Positions 24,607-33,369 are shown, numbered from the stretch's first letter. The stretch is DNA of 64,000 nt from Paractinoplanes maris (GCF_023544465.1 NZ_JALPVL010000002.1:496001-560000); one strand, 5' to 3'. A program made the numbers and translations. The notes: generated from the letters alone by a model not told the origin.

Positions 24607-24747
24607 TGGGCGCGAGCGACAGGATGATCGAGGTGAGGGTGAAGATCGCGAAGCCGGCGTTGTAGATCCGGACCCGCCGTACATGGCGCCGAGCCGGCCC
24701 AGGGTGACCACCAGCACGGCGGTGACCAGCATGCAGCCGATCAACAT
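24607..24747 (-). pseudogene. Remnant of an EmrB/DHA2-type MFS transporter
   Basis: On the minus strand one frame reads CMLVTAVLVVTLGRLGAMYG and a second frame, one base over, continues GRVRIYNAGFAIFTLTSIIL-SLAP. Joined, these match the first loop and following helix of DHA2 drug exporters (motif LGRLGDM.GR.R.YN.GF.IFT). Only about 47 codons survive, with a frameshift and no N- or C-terminal parts. It follows a MarR gene on the same strand, the usual partner of such exporters. The 3' side is replaced by the 30-bp tandem repeats. Confidence 0.7.
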
Positions 24748-24783
24748 CCGACGCGCGGATCGCCCGCGTCCGGCGACAACCAG

Positions 24784-25230
24784 TCAGGAAGCCTGCTCGG
24801 CGGCGAGGTCGCTGAGGCGCTCGAGCGCCGGCAGGGCGGCGACCACGGCCGCGTGCTCCTCGGGCGCGAGACCCCGGAGCAGCTCGGACAGTGCCTCGGC
24901 CCGCACCTGCCGGCGGTGAGCCACGGCGGCCCGCCCGGCTTCGGTGATGCTGACGACCACGGCTCGCCCGTCGTTGGGGTCACTCGTGCGCTCGGCCAGC
25001 CCCTCCTTCTCGAGACGGGTGACCAGCTGGGTCATCGCCGGCTGGCTGATGCCCTCCGGGGCATAGAGCTCGCAGAGCCGATGCGGCCCGGACCGCTCGA
25101 GTCGGCGCAGCGTGGAGGCGGCGGTCAGGCTCAGTGGCCCGCGCGGCGTCAGCCGGCGAAGCGTCTCGTAGAAGTGCTCGAAGCCGGCGGCGATGGCGGC
25201 GTCGTCGTCTGTGGTGGTGGCGGGCTGCAC
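24784..25230 (-). CDS. MarR-family regulator
   Basis: The 148-residue winged-helix protein has the MarR core: LTAASTLRRLERSGPHRLCEL, ISQPAMTQLVTRLEKEGLAERTSDPNDGRAVVVSITEAG (recognition helix and wing with the DGR tip) and the C-terminal dimer helix. Start is GTG 25230 behind AAAAAGG and an AT-rich -10 region. Its probable target, an MFS exporter downstream, is reduced to a fragment, so the regulator may be orphaned. Confidence 0.85.
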   Translation of the reverse strand: MQPATTTDDDAAIAAGFEHFYETLRRLTPRGPLSLTAASTLRRLERSGPHRLCELYAPEGISQPAMTQLVTRLEKEGLAERTSDPNDGRAVVVSITEAGRAAVAHRRQVRAEALSELLRGLAPEEHAAVVAALPALERLSDLAAEQAS

Positions 25231-25325
25231 ACCTTTTTATATCACCCTCTTATGAACGGAAATTCGCTCGAACGTGCCGAGCCGTCCAGCAGACCGCGCG
25301 GCGACCGAAATGTCACCATGCAGTG

Positions 25326-25850
25326 ATGGTCGACCACAGCTCGGACCGCGACTCCTGGCTGCATCCGCACCTGGGCACCACCACCGGCGGCGGTCGCGCT
25401 CCCCGCGAATACGTGGTCGCCCTCCGGCACGTCGCGCTGACCCTGGACGCCGACCCGGGCTGGCGCTCGTGGTGGCGCCAGTCCGGCCTGTCGGCCTGCG
25501 AGCTGGGCATCGTCGCCGAGGGGCGGCTCGACCACCTGCGGCCGAGCGCCGACATCCGCCGGCTCGACGACCGGTTGCAGGCCAACTTCACGTGCGCGTT
25601 CCCCTCGGGCACGGCGTCGGCCGGCACCGAGGTGGCCACCCGCACGGCCGCGGCCGAGGTCCGGGCCATGTTCGAGGTGATCCGCCAGGCGCTCACGCTG
25701 CCCGCACTGCCACCCACCCCGCCGGTGCCCAGCCTGCCCAGCGACGTCCCCGACGTGCAGGTCACGGCCAAGCGGCTGCCCGAGCCCACCCACGAGCCCG
25801 AGCGGCAGGGCTATCTGACCCTCACCCAGATCCAGGAGTTCTTCGCCTGA
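25326..25850 (+). CDS. Hypothetical protein, function unknown
   Basis: The 174-residue soluble protein is acidic, with no signal peptide or membrane helix. Segments REYVVALRHVALTLDADPGWRSWWRQSGLS and EVRAMFEVIRQALTLPALPP look helical, followed by a proline-rich linker and a short tail ending GYLTLTQIQEFFA. I recognise no family. It is divergent from the MarR gene and its 3' end is followed at once by a 31-bp tandem repeat whose first unit contains the stop region. Confidence 0.6.
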   Translation: MVDHSSDRDSWLHPHLGTTTGGGRAPREYVVALRHVALTLDADPGWRSWWRQSGLSACELGIVAEGRLDHLRPSADIRRLDDRLQANFTCAFPSGTASAGTEVATRTAAAEVRAMFEVIRQALTLPALPPTPPVPSLPSDVPDVQVTAKRLPEPTHEPERQGYLTLTQIQEFFA

Positions 25851-25964
25851 GCCGGCCCCCGCGAACCCGGGGCGCCTGAGCCGGCCGCCCCGCACCCGGG
25901 GCGCCTGAGCGGGCTGCCCCCCGCACCCGGGGCGAGCGGGACGGGCCACCCCGCGCCCGGGGCG
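25847..25964 (+). repeat. 31-bp tandem repeat beginning at a stop codon
   Basis: Four units with the core CCCCGCACCCGGGGCG start at 25857, 25888, 25919 and 25949. The spacer CGCCTGAGCCGGCC repeats the stop-codon neighbourhood of the gene ending at 25850. Each core is self-complementary (CCCC...GGGG), so transcripts would carry a string of small hairpins. Confidence 0.75.
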
Positions 25965-26270
25965 TCACCAAGTCAGCGCGACCAGCTCGCGGAGCTGGGC
26001 CAGCGCGTCGGTCTTGGCCGGGCCCTCCGGGAGCTCACGCCGGGCCGCCGCGACCAGGTCCGAGCGCAGCAGCGCATAGATTTCGTCACGGCCCGCGTCG
26101 GGCAGGTCGGGGATCCAGAGGCTGCCGAGGTTCTCGTCGACGACCATGCGGAGCCAGGTGGCGGTCTTCTGATCGTCGAGGCGCGGGATGAGGTATTCCA
26201 GCGTCCACTCGAAGAGCCCACCCGTCGCCTGCCAGTCCCTGCCCTGCCGGACCATGATGAGAGCCGCCAT
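25965..26270 (-). CDS. Small acidic protein downstream of a toxin-like domain, putative immunity protein
   Basis: From ATG 26270 the protein has 101 residues: MAALIMVRQGRDWQATG, FEWTLEYLIPRLDDQ, LRMVVDENLGSLWIPDLP and an acidic helical C-terminus DEIYALLRSDLVAAARREL. It is small, acidic and helical, and sits immediately downstream of, and in another frame from, a nuclease-toxin-like ORF, which is how immunity genes are placed. A second start at 26255 is possible. Alternatively a frameshift has split one longer protein; the frame change lies at about 26270-26290. Confidence 0.5.
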   Translation of the reverse strand: MAALIMVRQGRDWQATGGLFEWTLEYLIPRLDDQKTATWLRMVVDENLGSLWIPDLPDAGRDEIYALLRSDLVAAARRELPEGPAKTDALAQLRELVALTW

Positions 26271-26284
26271 TGTCGCCGTCCCAG

Positions 26285-26659
26285 GATGAAGACCCGCGGT
26301 GCCAAGCCCTGCTCCGCCACGAACTTTTCCACCTTTGTCACCTGGTCGCCGGTGAACTGCGAGACGTCCACCGGCACCAGGTCCGCCTTTCTCAGATGCA
26401 GCACGATCTGCTGCGAGAACCGCGCCCACTGCCGCTCGAACCGGTGCGCCGCGAACGGGCCCACCGCGTCGTAGGACCGGCCGCTCGCATCGAACCAGTC
26501 GGCCCGGCAGCCGGGGGCGGCCCGGGTCAGGCGTACGCCCAGCTCGATCTCGATGCGGACGGCCGTCTCGGCCTCGTTGTGCCGATATCGGCCGGTTGCC
26601 GGGTCCATCCCCAGCGCACGGATCCGCTCCCGTTCGGGTGGCGGATCCGGCGCGCGCAT
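26285..26659 (-). CDS. CdiA-C-terminal-like toxin domain protein (3' end uncertain)
   Basis: The ATG at 26659 overlaps the permease stop (TGATG). Residues about 15-125 read as a compact alpha/beta domain: NEAETAVRIEIELGVRLTRA, ADWFDASGRSYDAVGP, QIVLHLRKADLVPVDVSQF and FVAEQGLAPRVFILG. This resembles the C-terminal nuclease domains of CdiA-like polymorphic toxins, which usually end soon after such an RVFILG strand. Here the frame stays open to 25973 but its last 100 codons look like the shadow of the downstream gene. Either the native stop was lost or there is a frameshift. There is no secretion domain. The toxin assignment is a family-pattern inference. Confidence 0.45.
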
Positions 26660-28164
26660 CAGCTTCGCACTCGCTCGGGCCGGTGCGCGCCCGGCTCCTT
26701 GATCGAGGCCCGAGGTCGCGGCAGCTCCGGGGTGACCACCACCGGGACGCCGCCCTGACCGATGCCCGCATAGATCACCGGCCGGGCGCCGCGCACTATC
26801 AGCCCGTGCAGCACCCCGAGCAGGGCGACCGCGGCCAGGCCGACCGGCAGAAGCCGGCGCAGCGGTTCGGCCAGATCAACCCAGACCAGATAGGTCAGGG
26901 AGCCCAGAGCGACCGTGGCCAGCACCGGACCGGCGAAACGGGTGAACGCGCCCTCGCCGTCGGGCACCCGGTTGAGGTGCAGCAGGGCAGCCACCGAGGT
27001 GGCGAGCAGGAGCACGAGGATGCCCAGCCCGCCCGCGATCATCAGGTGGTGCCCGGTCTGCGGCGCGTCGGCCACTCCCACCGCGGCGCCGGTGGCCAGC
27101 AGCAGGGCGGCCACGGCGGACTGGGTGAGCGAGGCGGTGCGAGGAGCAAGCGTACGGCGGGAGGTGCGCCCGAGACCGGCCGGCAGGACCCGCTCGCGGC
27201 CCAGGGCGAACAGGTAGCGCGACATCACCTGGTGCAGCGCCAGGATCGCCGCCAGCAGGCCAGTGAGCAGCACCAACCGGCCCAGCGTGACGGCCCACGG
27301 CGCGAGCCGGGCGGCGGCCAGGTCGAACATGAGCTCGGAGCCGCGAGCCTGGGCCAGCTCGGTGATCCGGCCGGCGCCGGCGGCCGCGCTGAGCGACCAC
27401 GAGGTGCCGGCCAGCAGCAGGGCGAAGGCGGCCACCGTCGCGTACGTGGCCCGGCCGGTGTCCCGCCGCGGGCGGATCGACTCCTCGGCGTACGCCCCGG
27501 CGGTCTCGAAGCCGGCGAAGGCCAGCAGACCCACGGCGAGCAGCAGACCGACAGCGGACCGGTCGATCCCCGGCCCCGGCGGGAGGATGCTGCCGACGGT
27601 GAGCCCACCGGCACCCGGGTCGAGCACATTGGCCGTGGCGAAGCCGGCCGCCACCGCGATCTCGGTCAGCACGAGCAGGGCGATCAGACCGCCGGCGACC
27701 TCGACCCGGATCGTGCCGCCGAGCGCCACCAGCAGCCAGCAGCCGGCCGCGACCATCCACCACTCGGCACTGACGCCGAACCAGCTGCTCAGCACGGGAG
27801 CGGCGGCCGCGCCGACCAGACCGTAGAGACCGAGCTGGATCGCCTGATAGGACGCGAGGGCGAGCCAGGCCGAGCCGGTGCCGGCCGGGCGGCCCAGGCC
27901 GCGGGCGACGAAGGTGTACATCGCACCGGCGAAGGGCGCGCGGTGGGCCATGGCCGCGTATCCGGGGGCGAACAGCATGAGCACCACGCCGAGAGCCAGG
28001 AAGCTCAGCGGGACGAGAGGCCCGCCGCCGGTGGCATAGGCGGCGGGCACCACGGAGATCAGAACGGCGATCGGCGCGGTCACGGCCAGGGCGAAGAACG
28101 TGACCGCGGCCGCACCCAGACGGCCGGCGGCGAGGGTGTGCGGCGAGTCCTCGGTCGGTCCCAC
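26659..28164 (-). CDS. APC-superfamily amino-acid/polyamine permease
   Basis: The 501-residue protein has about twelve transmembrane helices and the APC opening GAAAVTFFALAVTAPIAVL with the unwound-helix-1 region, plus FAGFETAGAYAEESIRPRR at about residue 217, the conserved helix 6 Phe-Glu-rich motif. The N-terminal residue stretch and the cytoplasmic loop GRERVLPAGLGRTSRR fit APC transporters. The stop overlaps the start of the toxin-like gene (TGATG), implying coupled translation. Substrate unknown. Confidence 0.85.
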   Translation of the reverse strand: MGPTEDSPHTLAAGRLGAAAVTFFALAVTAPIAVLISVVPAAYATGGGPLVPLSFLALGVVLMLFAPGYAAMAHRAPFAGAMYTFVARGLGRPAGTGSAWLALASYQAIQLGLYGLVGAAAAPVLSSWFGVSAEWWMVAAGCWLLVALGGTIRVEVAGGLIALLVLTEIAVAAGFATANVLDPGAGGLTVGSILPPGPGIDRSAVGLLLAVGLLAFAGFETAGAYAEESIRPRRDTGRATYATVAAFALLLAGTSWSLSAAAGAGRITELAQARGSELMFDLAAARLAPWAVTLGRLVLLTGLLAAILALHQVMSRYLFALGRERVLPAGLGRTSRRTLAPRTASLTQSAVAALLLATGAAVGVADAPQTGHHLMIAGGLGILVLLLATSVAALLHLNRVPDGEGAFTRFAGPVLATVALGSLTYLVWVDLAEPLRRLLPVGLAAVALLGVLHGLIVRGARPVIYAGIGQGGVPVVVTPELPRPRASIKEPGAHRPERVRS

Positions 28165-28217
28165 GCCTCTATTTGATCTGAAGAGTGACTACCTGACAAC
28201 TGACCGTGAGGTTTCCC

Positions 28218-29207
28218 TCAAGGTTCGATGAGGATCTTCCGTCCGACCCCGGCCCGGAACTGGTCGAGCGCCTGGGCGTATTCGTCCAGCGGGAACCGGT
28301 GACTCACGAAGATCGCCGGGTCGAGCACACCGGCCGCGAGCAGCTGGCCGGCCCGGTCGAAGCTGTGCAGCACCGCCATCGAGCCGGTGATCGTGATCTC
28401 GCGCCGATAGATCTCGTACGGCTCGATCGCGACCCGGGCGTCATAGCTCGACACTCCGAATTGGAGAAACGTGCCACCTCTCCCGACCCTGGATAAACCA
28501 TCCCGGATCGCCGCCTCGGCGCCGGTGCAGTCGATGACCACGTCGAAACCGCGCGGCGCGTCGAGCTCCTCGGCCGAGGTGGTGGCGGCCGAGCAGCCCA
28601 GCCGCTTCGCCGTCGCCAGCCGATCCGGGTTGAGATCCACCATGGACACCGACTCGGCACCGGCCCGCTTGGCCAGCTCCAGCATCATCAGCCCCATCGT
28701 CCCGGAGCCATAGATCAGGTACGAGGTGGCCATCGCCCGCGGCAGCACGTCGAATCCGCGCACCGCGCACGACAGCGGCTCGATCAGGGCCGCGTCGCGG
28801 GCCGCGAGGTGGTCGGGCAGCGCGAACAGGTTGGCCATCGGCGCCGCCACGAACTCGGCCGCGCCACCGCTCACCGTGACCCCGATCGCGGCCCAGTTCT
28901 CGCACTGGTTGCCCCGCGCCCGCTTGCAGTAATAGCAGTAACCGCAGTACAGGGACGGGTCGACCGCCACCTGGTCACCGACCGCGTAGCCGGTGACCTC
29001 CGAGCCGACCGCGACGATCTCACCGGCGAACTCGTGGCCCGGCACGATCGGGAAGGACGGCGCGAACTCGCCGTCCATGATGTGCAGGTCGGTGCCGCAG
29101 ATGCCGACGGCGGCCGGCTTGACCACCACGTCGGCCGGGCCCGGCGCCGGGTCCGGCACGTTCTCGACGGCGATCGTGCCGGGCGTGACGACGACGGCTG
29201 CTCTCAC
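28218..29207 (-). CDS. Zinc-dependent sorbitol/threonine-dehydrogenase-like alcohol dehydrogenase
   Basis: From GTG 29207 (overlapping the permease stop as GTGA) the 329-residue MDR enzyme shows catalytic zinc ligands C37, H58 and E59 (GICGTDLH, GHEFAGE). Structural-zinc cysteines are C88, C91, C94 and C102, and the nucleotide-binding region is YGSGTMGLMMLELAK. Acidic VDLNPDR after it suggests NAD preference. As the last gene of a sugar or polyol ABC operon it probably oxidises the imported polyol to a ketose. A weak TGAGG-GAAA-CCTCA-type hairpin lies at its 3' end (28207-28220). Confidence 0.88.
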   Translation of the reverse strand: MRAAVVVTPGTIAVENVPDPAPGPADVVVKPAAVGICGTDLHIMDGEFAPSFPIVPGHEFAGEIVAVGSEVTGYAVGDQVAVDPSLYCGYCYYCKRARGNQCENWAAIGVTVSGGAAEFVAAPMANLFALPDHLAARDAALIEPLSCAVRGFDVLPRAMATSYLIYGSGTMGLMMLELAKRAGAESVSMVDLNPDRLATAKRLGCSAATTSAEELDAPRGFDVVIDCTGAEAAIRDGLSRVGRGGTFLQFGVSSYDARVAIEPYEIYRREITITGSMAVLHSFDRAGQLLAAGVLDPAIFVSHRFPLDEYAQALDQFRAGVGRKILIEP

Positions 29208-30076
29208 TTGACGGCTCCCATCGACAGACCTCGTACCAGCTTGTTCTGCGCCACCCAGCCGGCGATGAGCACCGGCAGGGACAGCAGGGTGGCGGCGGCG
29301 CAGAGCCGGGCCAGGAACGCGCCCTCGGACGAGATGAAGCCGACCAGGAAGATGGGCGCGGTGCTCGCGTTCGTAGCGGTCAGGTTCAGAGCGAGGAAGA
29401 ACTCGTTCCAGCTGAAGATGAAGCAGATCAGCGCGGTCGCGGCCAGACCGGGGCTGACGATCGGCAGGATGATCTTGCGGATCGACATGATCAGGCCCGC
29501 GCCGTCGACCTCGCCGGCCTCGAGGACCTCCCGGGGCACCTCCAACAGGAACGAGCGCATCATCCAGACCGCGAGCGGCAGGTTCATGCTCGTGTAGAGA
29601 AGGACCATCGTCCAGATGTTGTCGAGCATGCCCAGATGCTTGACCAGCAGATAGACCGGCAGGAACGCGGCCACGACCGGCATCATCTTGGTGCTGATGA
29701 AGAAGAACAGCGAGTCGCTCCACTTCGCCACCGGGCGCAACGACAGGGCGTACGCGGCCGGGGTCGCCAGGAGCACCACCAGCAGCGTCGAGAAGACGCT
29801 GGCCATCAGCGAGTTGAGCAGGAACGGGGTGATGTTGCGGTCGAAGACCTGGCCGTACTGCGCCAGGGTCGGCGCGAAGAACCAGGTCGGCGGGTTGGTC
29901 GCGGCCGCGTTCTCCTGCTTGAAGCTGGTGAGCACCATCCAGATCACCGGGAAGACGAAGACGATGCCGGCGACCCAGGCGACCACCCCCCAGATCGTGT
30001 TGTGCCTGGTCGAGCTCTTCCTCTTGTTCTCTGCCACGGGCCGGGTCTCCGCCGCGGGCAGGCTCACCGCCGTCAT
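29204..30076 (-). CDS. Carbohydrate ABC transporter permease (MalG-like)
   Basis: ATG 30076 overlaps the stop of the upstream permease (ATGA). The 290-residue protein has six helices and the EAA loop EVLEAGEVDGAGLIMSIRKI-ILPIVSPGLA near residues 195-220, which contacts the ATPase. Closest class is polyol permeases of the SmoG/MtlG kind by context. It should form the heterodimeric channel with the 30073-31002 protein. Confidence 0.9.
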   Translation of the reverse strand: MTAVSLPAAETRPVAENKRKSSTRHNTIWGVVAWVAGIVFVFPVIWMVLTSFKQENAAATNPPTWFFAPTLAQYGQVFDRNITPFLLNSLMASVFSTLLVVLLATPAAYALSLRPVAKWSDSLFFFISTKMMPVVAAFLPVYLLVKHLGMLDNIWTMVLLYTSMNLPLAVWMMRSFLLEVPREVLEAGEVDGAGLIMSIRKIILPIVSPGLAATALICFIFSWNEFFLALNLTATNASTAPIFLVGFISSEGAFLARLCAAATLLSLPVLIAGWVAQNKLVRGLSMGAVK

Positions 30077-31002
30077 CGGTTCTCCTCCAGCTTGAAGAGC
30101 CCCGAGATGACCCGCAGCGCGAACGTCGCGACGATGATCGTCAGGATCACCACGACCACGCCCGCCGCGGACGCCTCGCCGTACTCGAATTTGCGGAACA
30201 TGGTCAGGTAGATCTCGTACGGCAGGTTGGTCGTCGCCGTTCCAGGACCGCCCTGGGTGATGGTGAAGATCGCGTCGAAGGTGTTGACCAGGTAGATCGA
30301 GCCCAGCAGCGCGCCCAGCTCGAGATATTGGCGCAGGTGGGGCAGGGTCATCCGGCGGAAGATCTGCCACGCGTTCGCGCCGTCGACCCGGGCCGCCTCG
30401 ATCACGTCGTTCGACTGCGACTGCAGGCCGGCCAGCAGGATCAGCATCATGAACGGCGTCCACTGCCACACCATCGTGGCGATCACGGCACCCTTCGGAT
30501 ACGACGAGACCCAGTCGGTCGAGCCGCCGAAGAAGCCGTTGATCAGGCCGTACGTCGGGTTGAAGATCGCATGTTTCCAGAGCAGCGCCGCCGCGATCGG
30601 CATGACCAGGAACGGCGTGATCAGCATGGTCCGGACGATTCCCCGGCCCAGGAACTTACGGTCCAGCAGGAGCGCGAGCATCAGGCCCAGGATCATCGAG
30701 AAGACGACCGCGCCCGCCGTGAGCACCACGGTGTTCACCAGCGCCGACCGCAGTCGCGTGTCGCTGAGGACCGTGACGTAGTTGTCGAGTCCGACGAACG
30801 GCTTGTCACCCGGTCGCAGCGCGTTCCAGCTCAGCGTCGAGAGATAGAGCGTGTAGAGGAACGGCACCTGAGTGACCACGATGGCGAAGATCAGCGCGGG
30901 CAGCAGGGGCGCTCGTCGTATCCAGCGGTCTTTGGCTCCACCCTTGACGGGCAGGACAGGCGGCTGGGTGCGCCTGTCCTGCCGGGCGACCGTGGTGGTC
31001 AC
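30073..31002 (-). CDS. Carbohydrate ABC transporter permease (MalF-like)
   Basis: The 309-residue protein has six helices, N-terminal APLLPALIFAIVVTQVPFLYTLYLS and the EAA loop DVIEAARVDGANAWQIFRRM-TLPHLR near 210-235. GTG 31002 follows the SBP stop directly (31003). It pairs with the MalG-like permease. No ATPase gene is in the operon, so an MsiK-type shared ATPase elsewhere presumably powers it. Confidence 0.9.
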   Translation of the reverse strand: MTTTVARQDRRTQPPVLPVKGGAKDRWIRRAPLLPALIFAIVVTQVPFLYTLYLSTLSWNALRPGDKPFVGLDNYVTVLSDTRLRSALVNTVVLTAGAVVFSMILGLMLALLLDRKFLGRGIVRTMLITPFLVMPIAAALLWKHAIFNPTYGLINGFFGGSTDWVSSYPKGAVIATMVWQWTPFMMLILLAGLQSQSNDVIEAARVDGANAWQIFRRMTLPHLRQYLELGALLGSIYLVNTFDAIFTITQGGPGTATTNLPYEIYLTMFRKFEYGEASAAGVVVVILTIIVATFALRVISGLFKLEENR

Positions 31003-32361
31003 TTACTTGTACTTCTTCGCCACGTCTTCGGCCTGCTTCTGACCGTCGGCCAGCGCCTTGTCGACCGTGTTGCTGCCGGCGATGGCCGCGCTCACCTCCT
31101 GCGACACCTTCGTGCCGAGGTCGGCGAACTCCGGGATGCCGACGAACTGCACGCCCAGCGCGGGCCGGGGCTGCACACCGGGGTTGGTCGGGTCGGCGTG
31201 CTCGATCGAGCCGAGCGTGACGTCGGCGAACGCCTTGGCCGACTCCTTGTACTCCGGGATCGAGTAGGTCGAGGTGCGCTTGCCCGACGGCACCCGCGAC
31301 CAGCCGAGCTGCTGACCGACCAGCTTCTCGTAGTCCTTGCTGGTCGCCCAGGACATGAACTTCCAGGCGGCGTCGGCCTTCTTGGTGGTCTTGGGCATCG
31401 CCCAGGCCCACGTCCACAGCCAGCCGGAGTACTCGGTCTTGTTCACCGGGGCGTACGCGTAGCCGACCTTGCCGGCCACCTTGCTGGCGTTCGGGTCCTC
31501 CAGCGTGCCCGCGGCCGAGGTGGCGTCGTACCACATGGCCGCCTTGCCCTGGCCGAACGTGTTGAGGCACTCGGTGAAGCCGGACTGCGGGGCACCGGGC
31601 TGGCCGTGCTGCTTGAGCAGGTTCACATAGAAGTCGGTGGCCGCCTTGAACTCGGGCGAGTTGACCTGGGCGTTCCAGTCCTTGTCGAACCAGGTGCCGC
31701 CGTACGTGTTGACCACGGTGGTCAGCGGCGCGAAGAGCTCACCCCAGCCGGGCAGGCCGCGCAGGCAGATGCCGGAGACACCCTTGCTCTTGTCGTCGAG
31801 CTTCGCGGCGAAGTCGGCGACCTGGGCCCAGGTGGGCTTCTCGGGCATCTTGAGGCCCTTGGCGTCGAAGAGCTCCTTGTTGTACATGAGGAACGACGAC
31901 TCGCCGTAGAAGGGGGCGGCGTACAGCTTGCCGTCCTCGCCGCTCAGCGAGGAGACCATCGGCTTGATCAGGTCGTTCACGTCGTACGCGGAGTCGGCCT
32001 GGGCCTGCGTCGACACCTCGTGCAGCCAGCCGTTCTTGGCCCAGATGGGCACCTCATAGGCGCCGACCGTGGCCACGTCGTACTGTCCGCCCTGGTTTGC
32101 GACGTCCTGGGTGACCTTGTCCCGCAGTTCGTTCTCCGGGAGGATCGTGAACTTCACGGTGATCCCGGTCTGCTTGGTGAAGTTCTCGGCGGTCAGCTTC
32201 TGGATGTCCTCCATCTGCGGGTTGCCGACCATCAGGGCGGTGATGGTGTTGTCGGCCGAGTCACCGCTGCTGCCGCCGGTCGAGCCGGCCCCCGAGCAGC
32301 CGGTGGTGACCAGCAGCAGTCCGGCCGCGGTCGCGGCCACCGCCTTGGCGAATCTGGGCAT
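31003..32361 (-). CDS. Sugar/polyol-binding lipoprotein of the ABC transporter
   Basis: The 452-residue protein begins with a lipoprotein signal (AATAAGLLLVTTGC, Cys at about 22) and has a family 1 extracellular solute-binding fold: DNTITALMVGNPQMEDIQKL, YDVATVGAYEVPIWAKNGWL, LYAAPFYGESSFLMYNKELF and GQGKAAMWYDATSAAG. The pattern resembles SmoE/MtlE polyol-binding proteins. A GGAGG site precedes ATG 32361, immediately after a perfect inverted repeat at 32372-32390. Confidence 0.9.
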   Translation of the reverse strand: MPRFAKAVAATAAGLLLVTTGCSGAGSTGGSSGDSADNTITALMVGNPQMEDIQKLTAENFTKQTGITVKFTILPENELRDKVTQDVANQGGQYDVATVGAYEVPIWAKNGWLHEVSTQAQADSAYDVNDLIKPMVSSLSGEDGKLYAAPFYGESSFLMYNKELFDAKGLKMPEKPTWAQVADFAAKLDDKSKGVSGICLRGLPGWGELFAPLTTVVNTYGGTWFDKDWNAQVNSPEFKAATDFYVNLLKQHGQPGAPQSGFTECLNTFGQGKAAMWYDATSAAGTLEDPNASKVAGKVGYAYAPVNKTEYSGWLWTWAWAMPKTTKKADAAWKFMSWATSKDYEKLVGQQLGWSRVPSGKRTSTYSIPEYKESAKAFADVTLGSIEHADPTNPGVQPRPALGVQFVGIPEFADLGTKVSQEVSAAIAGSNTVDKALADGQKQAEDVAKKYK

Positions 32362-32371
32362 GGTGGAACCT

Positions 32372-32390
32372 CCGTTTTATTCGAAAACGG
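32372..32390. promoter_or_regulatory. Inverted repeat before the binding-protein gene, likely DeoR operator
   Basis: CCGTTTT-ATTCG-AAAACGG is a perfect 7-bp inverted repeat ending at the GGAGG of the SBP gene, in the 54-bp gap after the DeoR gene. It may be an operator or a hairpin occluding the ribosome-binding site. Confidence 0.6.
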
Positions 32391-32415
32391 CGAGTGGGGA
32401 GAGTTTCGTTGTGGT

Positions 32416-33177
32416 TCAGACCCGGATGACTTGTGGCCCCAGCCGGGCATAGCGGTTCGCCTCGGAAACCGGCAATGAGGTGTCCGTGACCAGTGACTCG
32501 AAATCAGATATCTCGGCGAATCGGCAGAATGTGCGAACGCCGAATTTTGTGTGAATGCCGACGAAGACCCGGCGACGAGCGGCCGCCACCGCACGCGCCT
32601 TCACGTCCGCGACGGCCGGATCCGGAGTCGTGAGACCGACCTCGCGGGAGATCCCGTTGGCCCCGATGAAGGCCAGGTCGATCACGAAGCCGGAGACCAT
32701 GGCCGCCGCCCAGTGGTCGACGGTGGCCAGGGTGCGCCCCCGCACCCGGCCGCCGAGCAGCAGAACGGTGGCCGGGGTGGAGGCCGCCAGCCAGGCGGCG
32801 GTGTTGAGCGAGGCGGTGACCACCGTGAGCGGACGGTCGGTGGGCAGCTCCTCGGCGATCAGCTGCGGGGTGAAGCCCTCGTCGATGAAAATCGTCTCGG
32901 CGTCCCCGATGAGCCCGGCCGCGGCCGCCGCGATCCGCCGCTTCTCGGGTACGCCGCGGATGGTCCGCATGGCGAGGTCGGTCTCGAATTTCGCGGTCTC
33001 CACCGGGTACGCCCCGCCGTGCGTCCGCCGGATCAGCCCATGCTTCTCCAACAGGCGCAGGTCGCGGCGAATGGTCTCGGCCGAGACGTCGAGTTCGGCC
33101 GCGAGTTTCGCGACTTCCACTTCGCCGTGCCGGCGGGCCAGCGCGACTATCTGATGCTGTCGCTCGTCCGCATTCAA
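32416..33177 (-). CDS. DeoR/GlpR-family regulator of the polyol operon
   Basis: TTG 33177 is supported by GGGGAGG nine bases upstream; an ATG nearby is out of frame. The 253-residue protein has a DeoR helix-turn-helix (VAKLAAELDVSAETIRRDLRLLEKHGLIRRTHGG, residues about 22-55) and a sugar-phosphate-binding C-terminal domain (IFIDEGFTPQLIAEEL, TVVTASLNTA, DLAFIGANGIS). It is the first gene of the five-gene operon and probably represses it until a phosphorylated sugar or polyol binds. Confidence 0.9.
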   Translation of the reverse strand: MNADERQHQIVALARRHGEVEVAKLAAELDVSAETIRRDLRLLEKHGLIRRTHGGAYPVETAKFETDLAMRTIRGVPEKRRIAAAAAGLIGDAETIFIDEGFTPQLIAEELPTDRPLTVVTASLNTAAWLAASTPATVLLLGGRVRGRTLATVDHWAAAMVSGFVIDLAFIGANGISREVGLTTPDPAVADVKARAVAAARRRVFVGIHTKFGVRTFCRFAEISDFESLVTDTSLPVSEANRYARLGPQVIRV

Positions 33178-33369
33178 TTGCCGTCACCTCCCCGCCCGTC
33201 GACCGACCTATTTGTAACACCGGAGAAACCTGTGGCCTCCATCACAAGGTCACAGACTTCGTTGTTTACTTGCCCGTTTGCCCAAGCCTTCCGGCCGACC
33301 AAGATCACTCTAAATTAGGGCAGTGTCCGCGAATCGTCTGACCGCTTCGCCGGAAAACATGACCACATC

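Noticed and set aside
25847..25964. Tandem repeats as a CRISPR array
   Set aside because: The units are contiguous with no unique spacers and no cas genes are present; the same applies to the arrays at 35711 and 44131.
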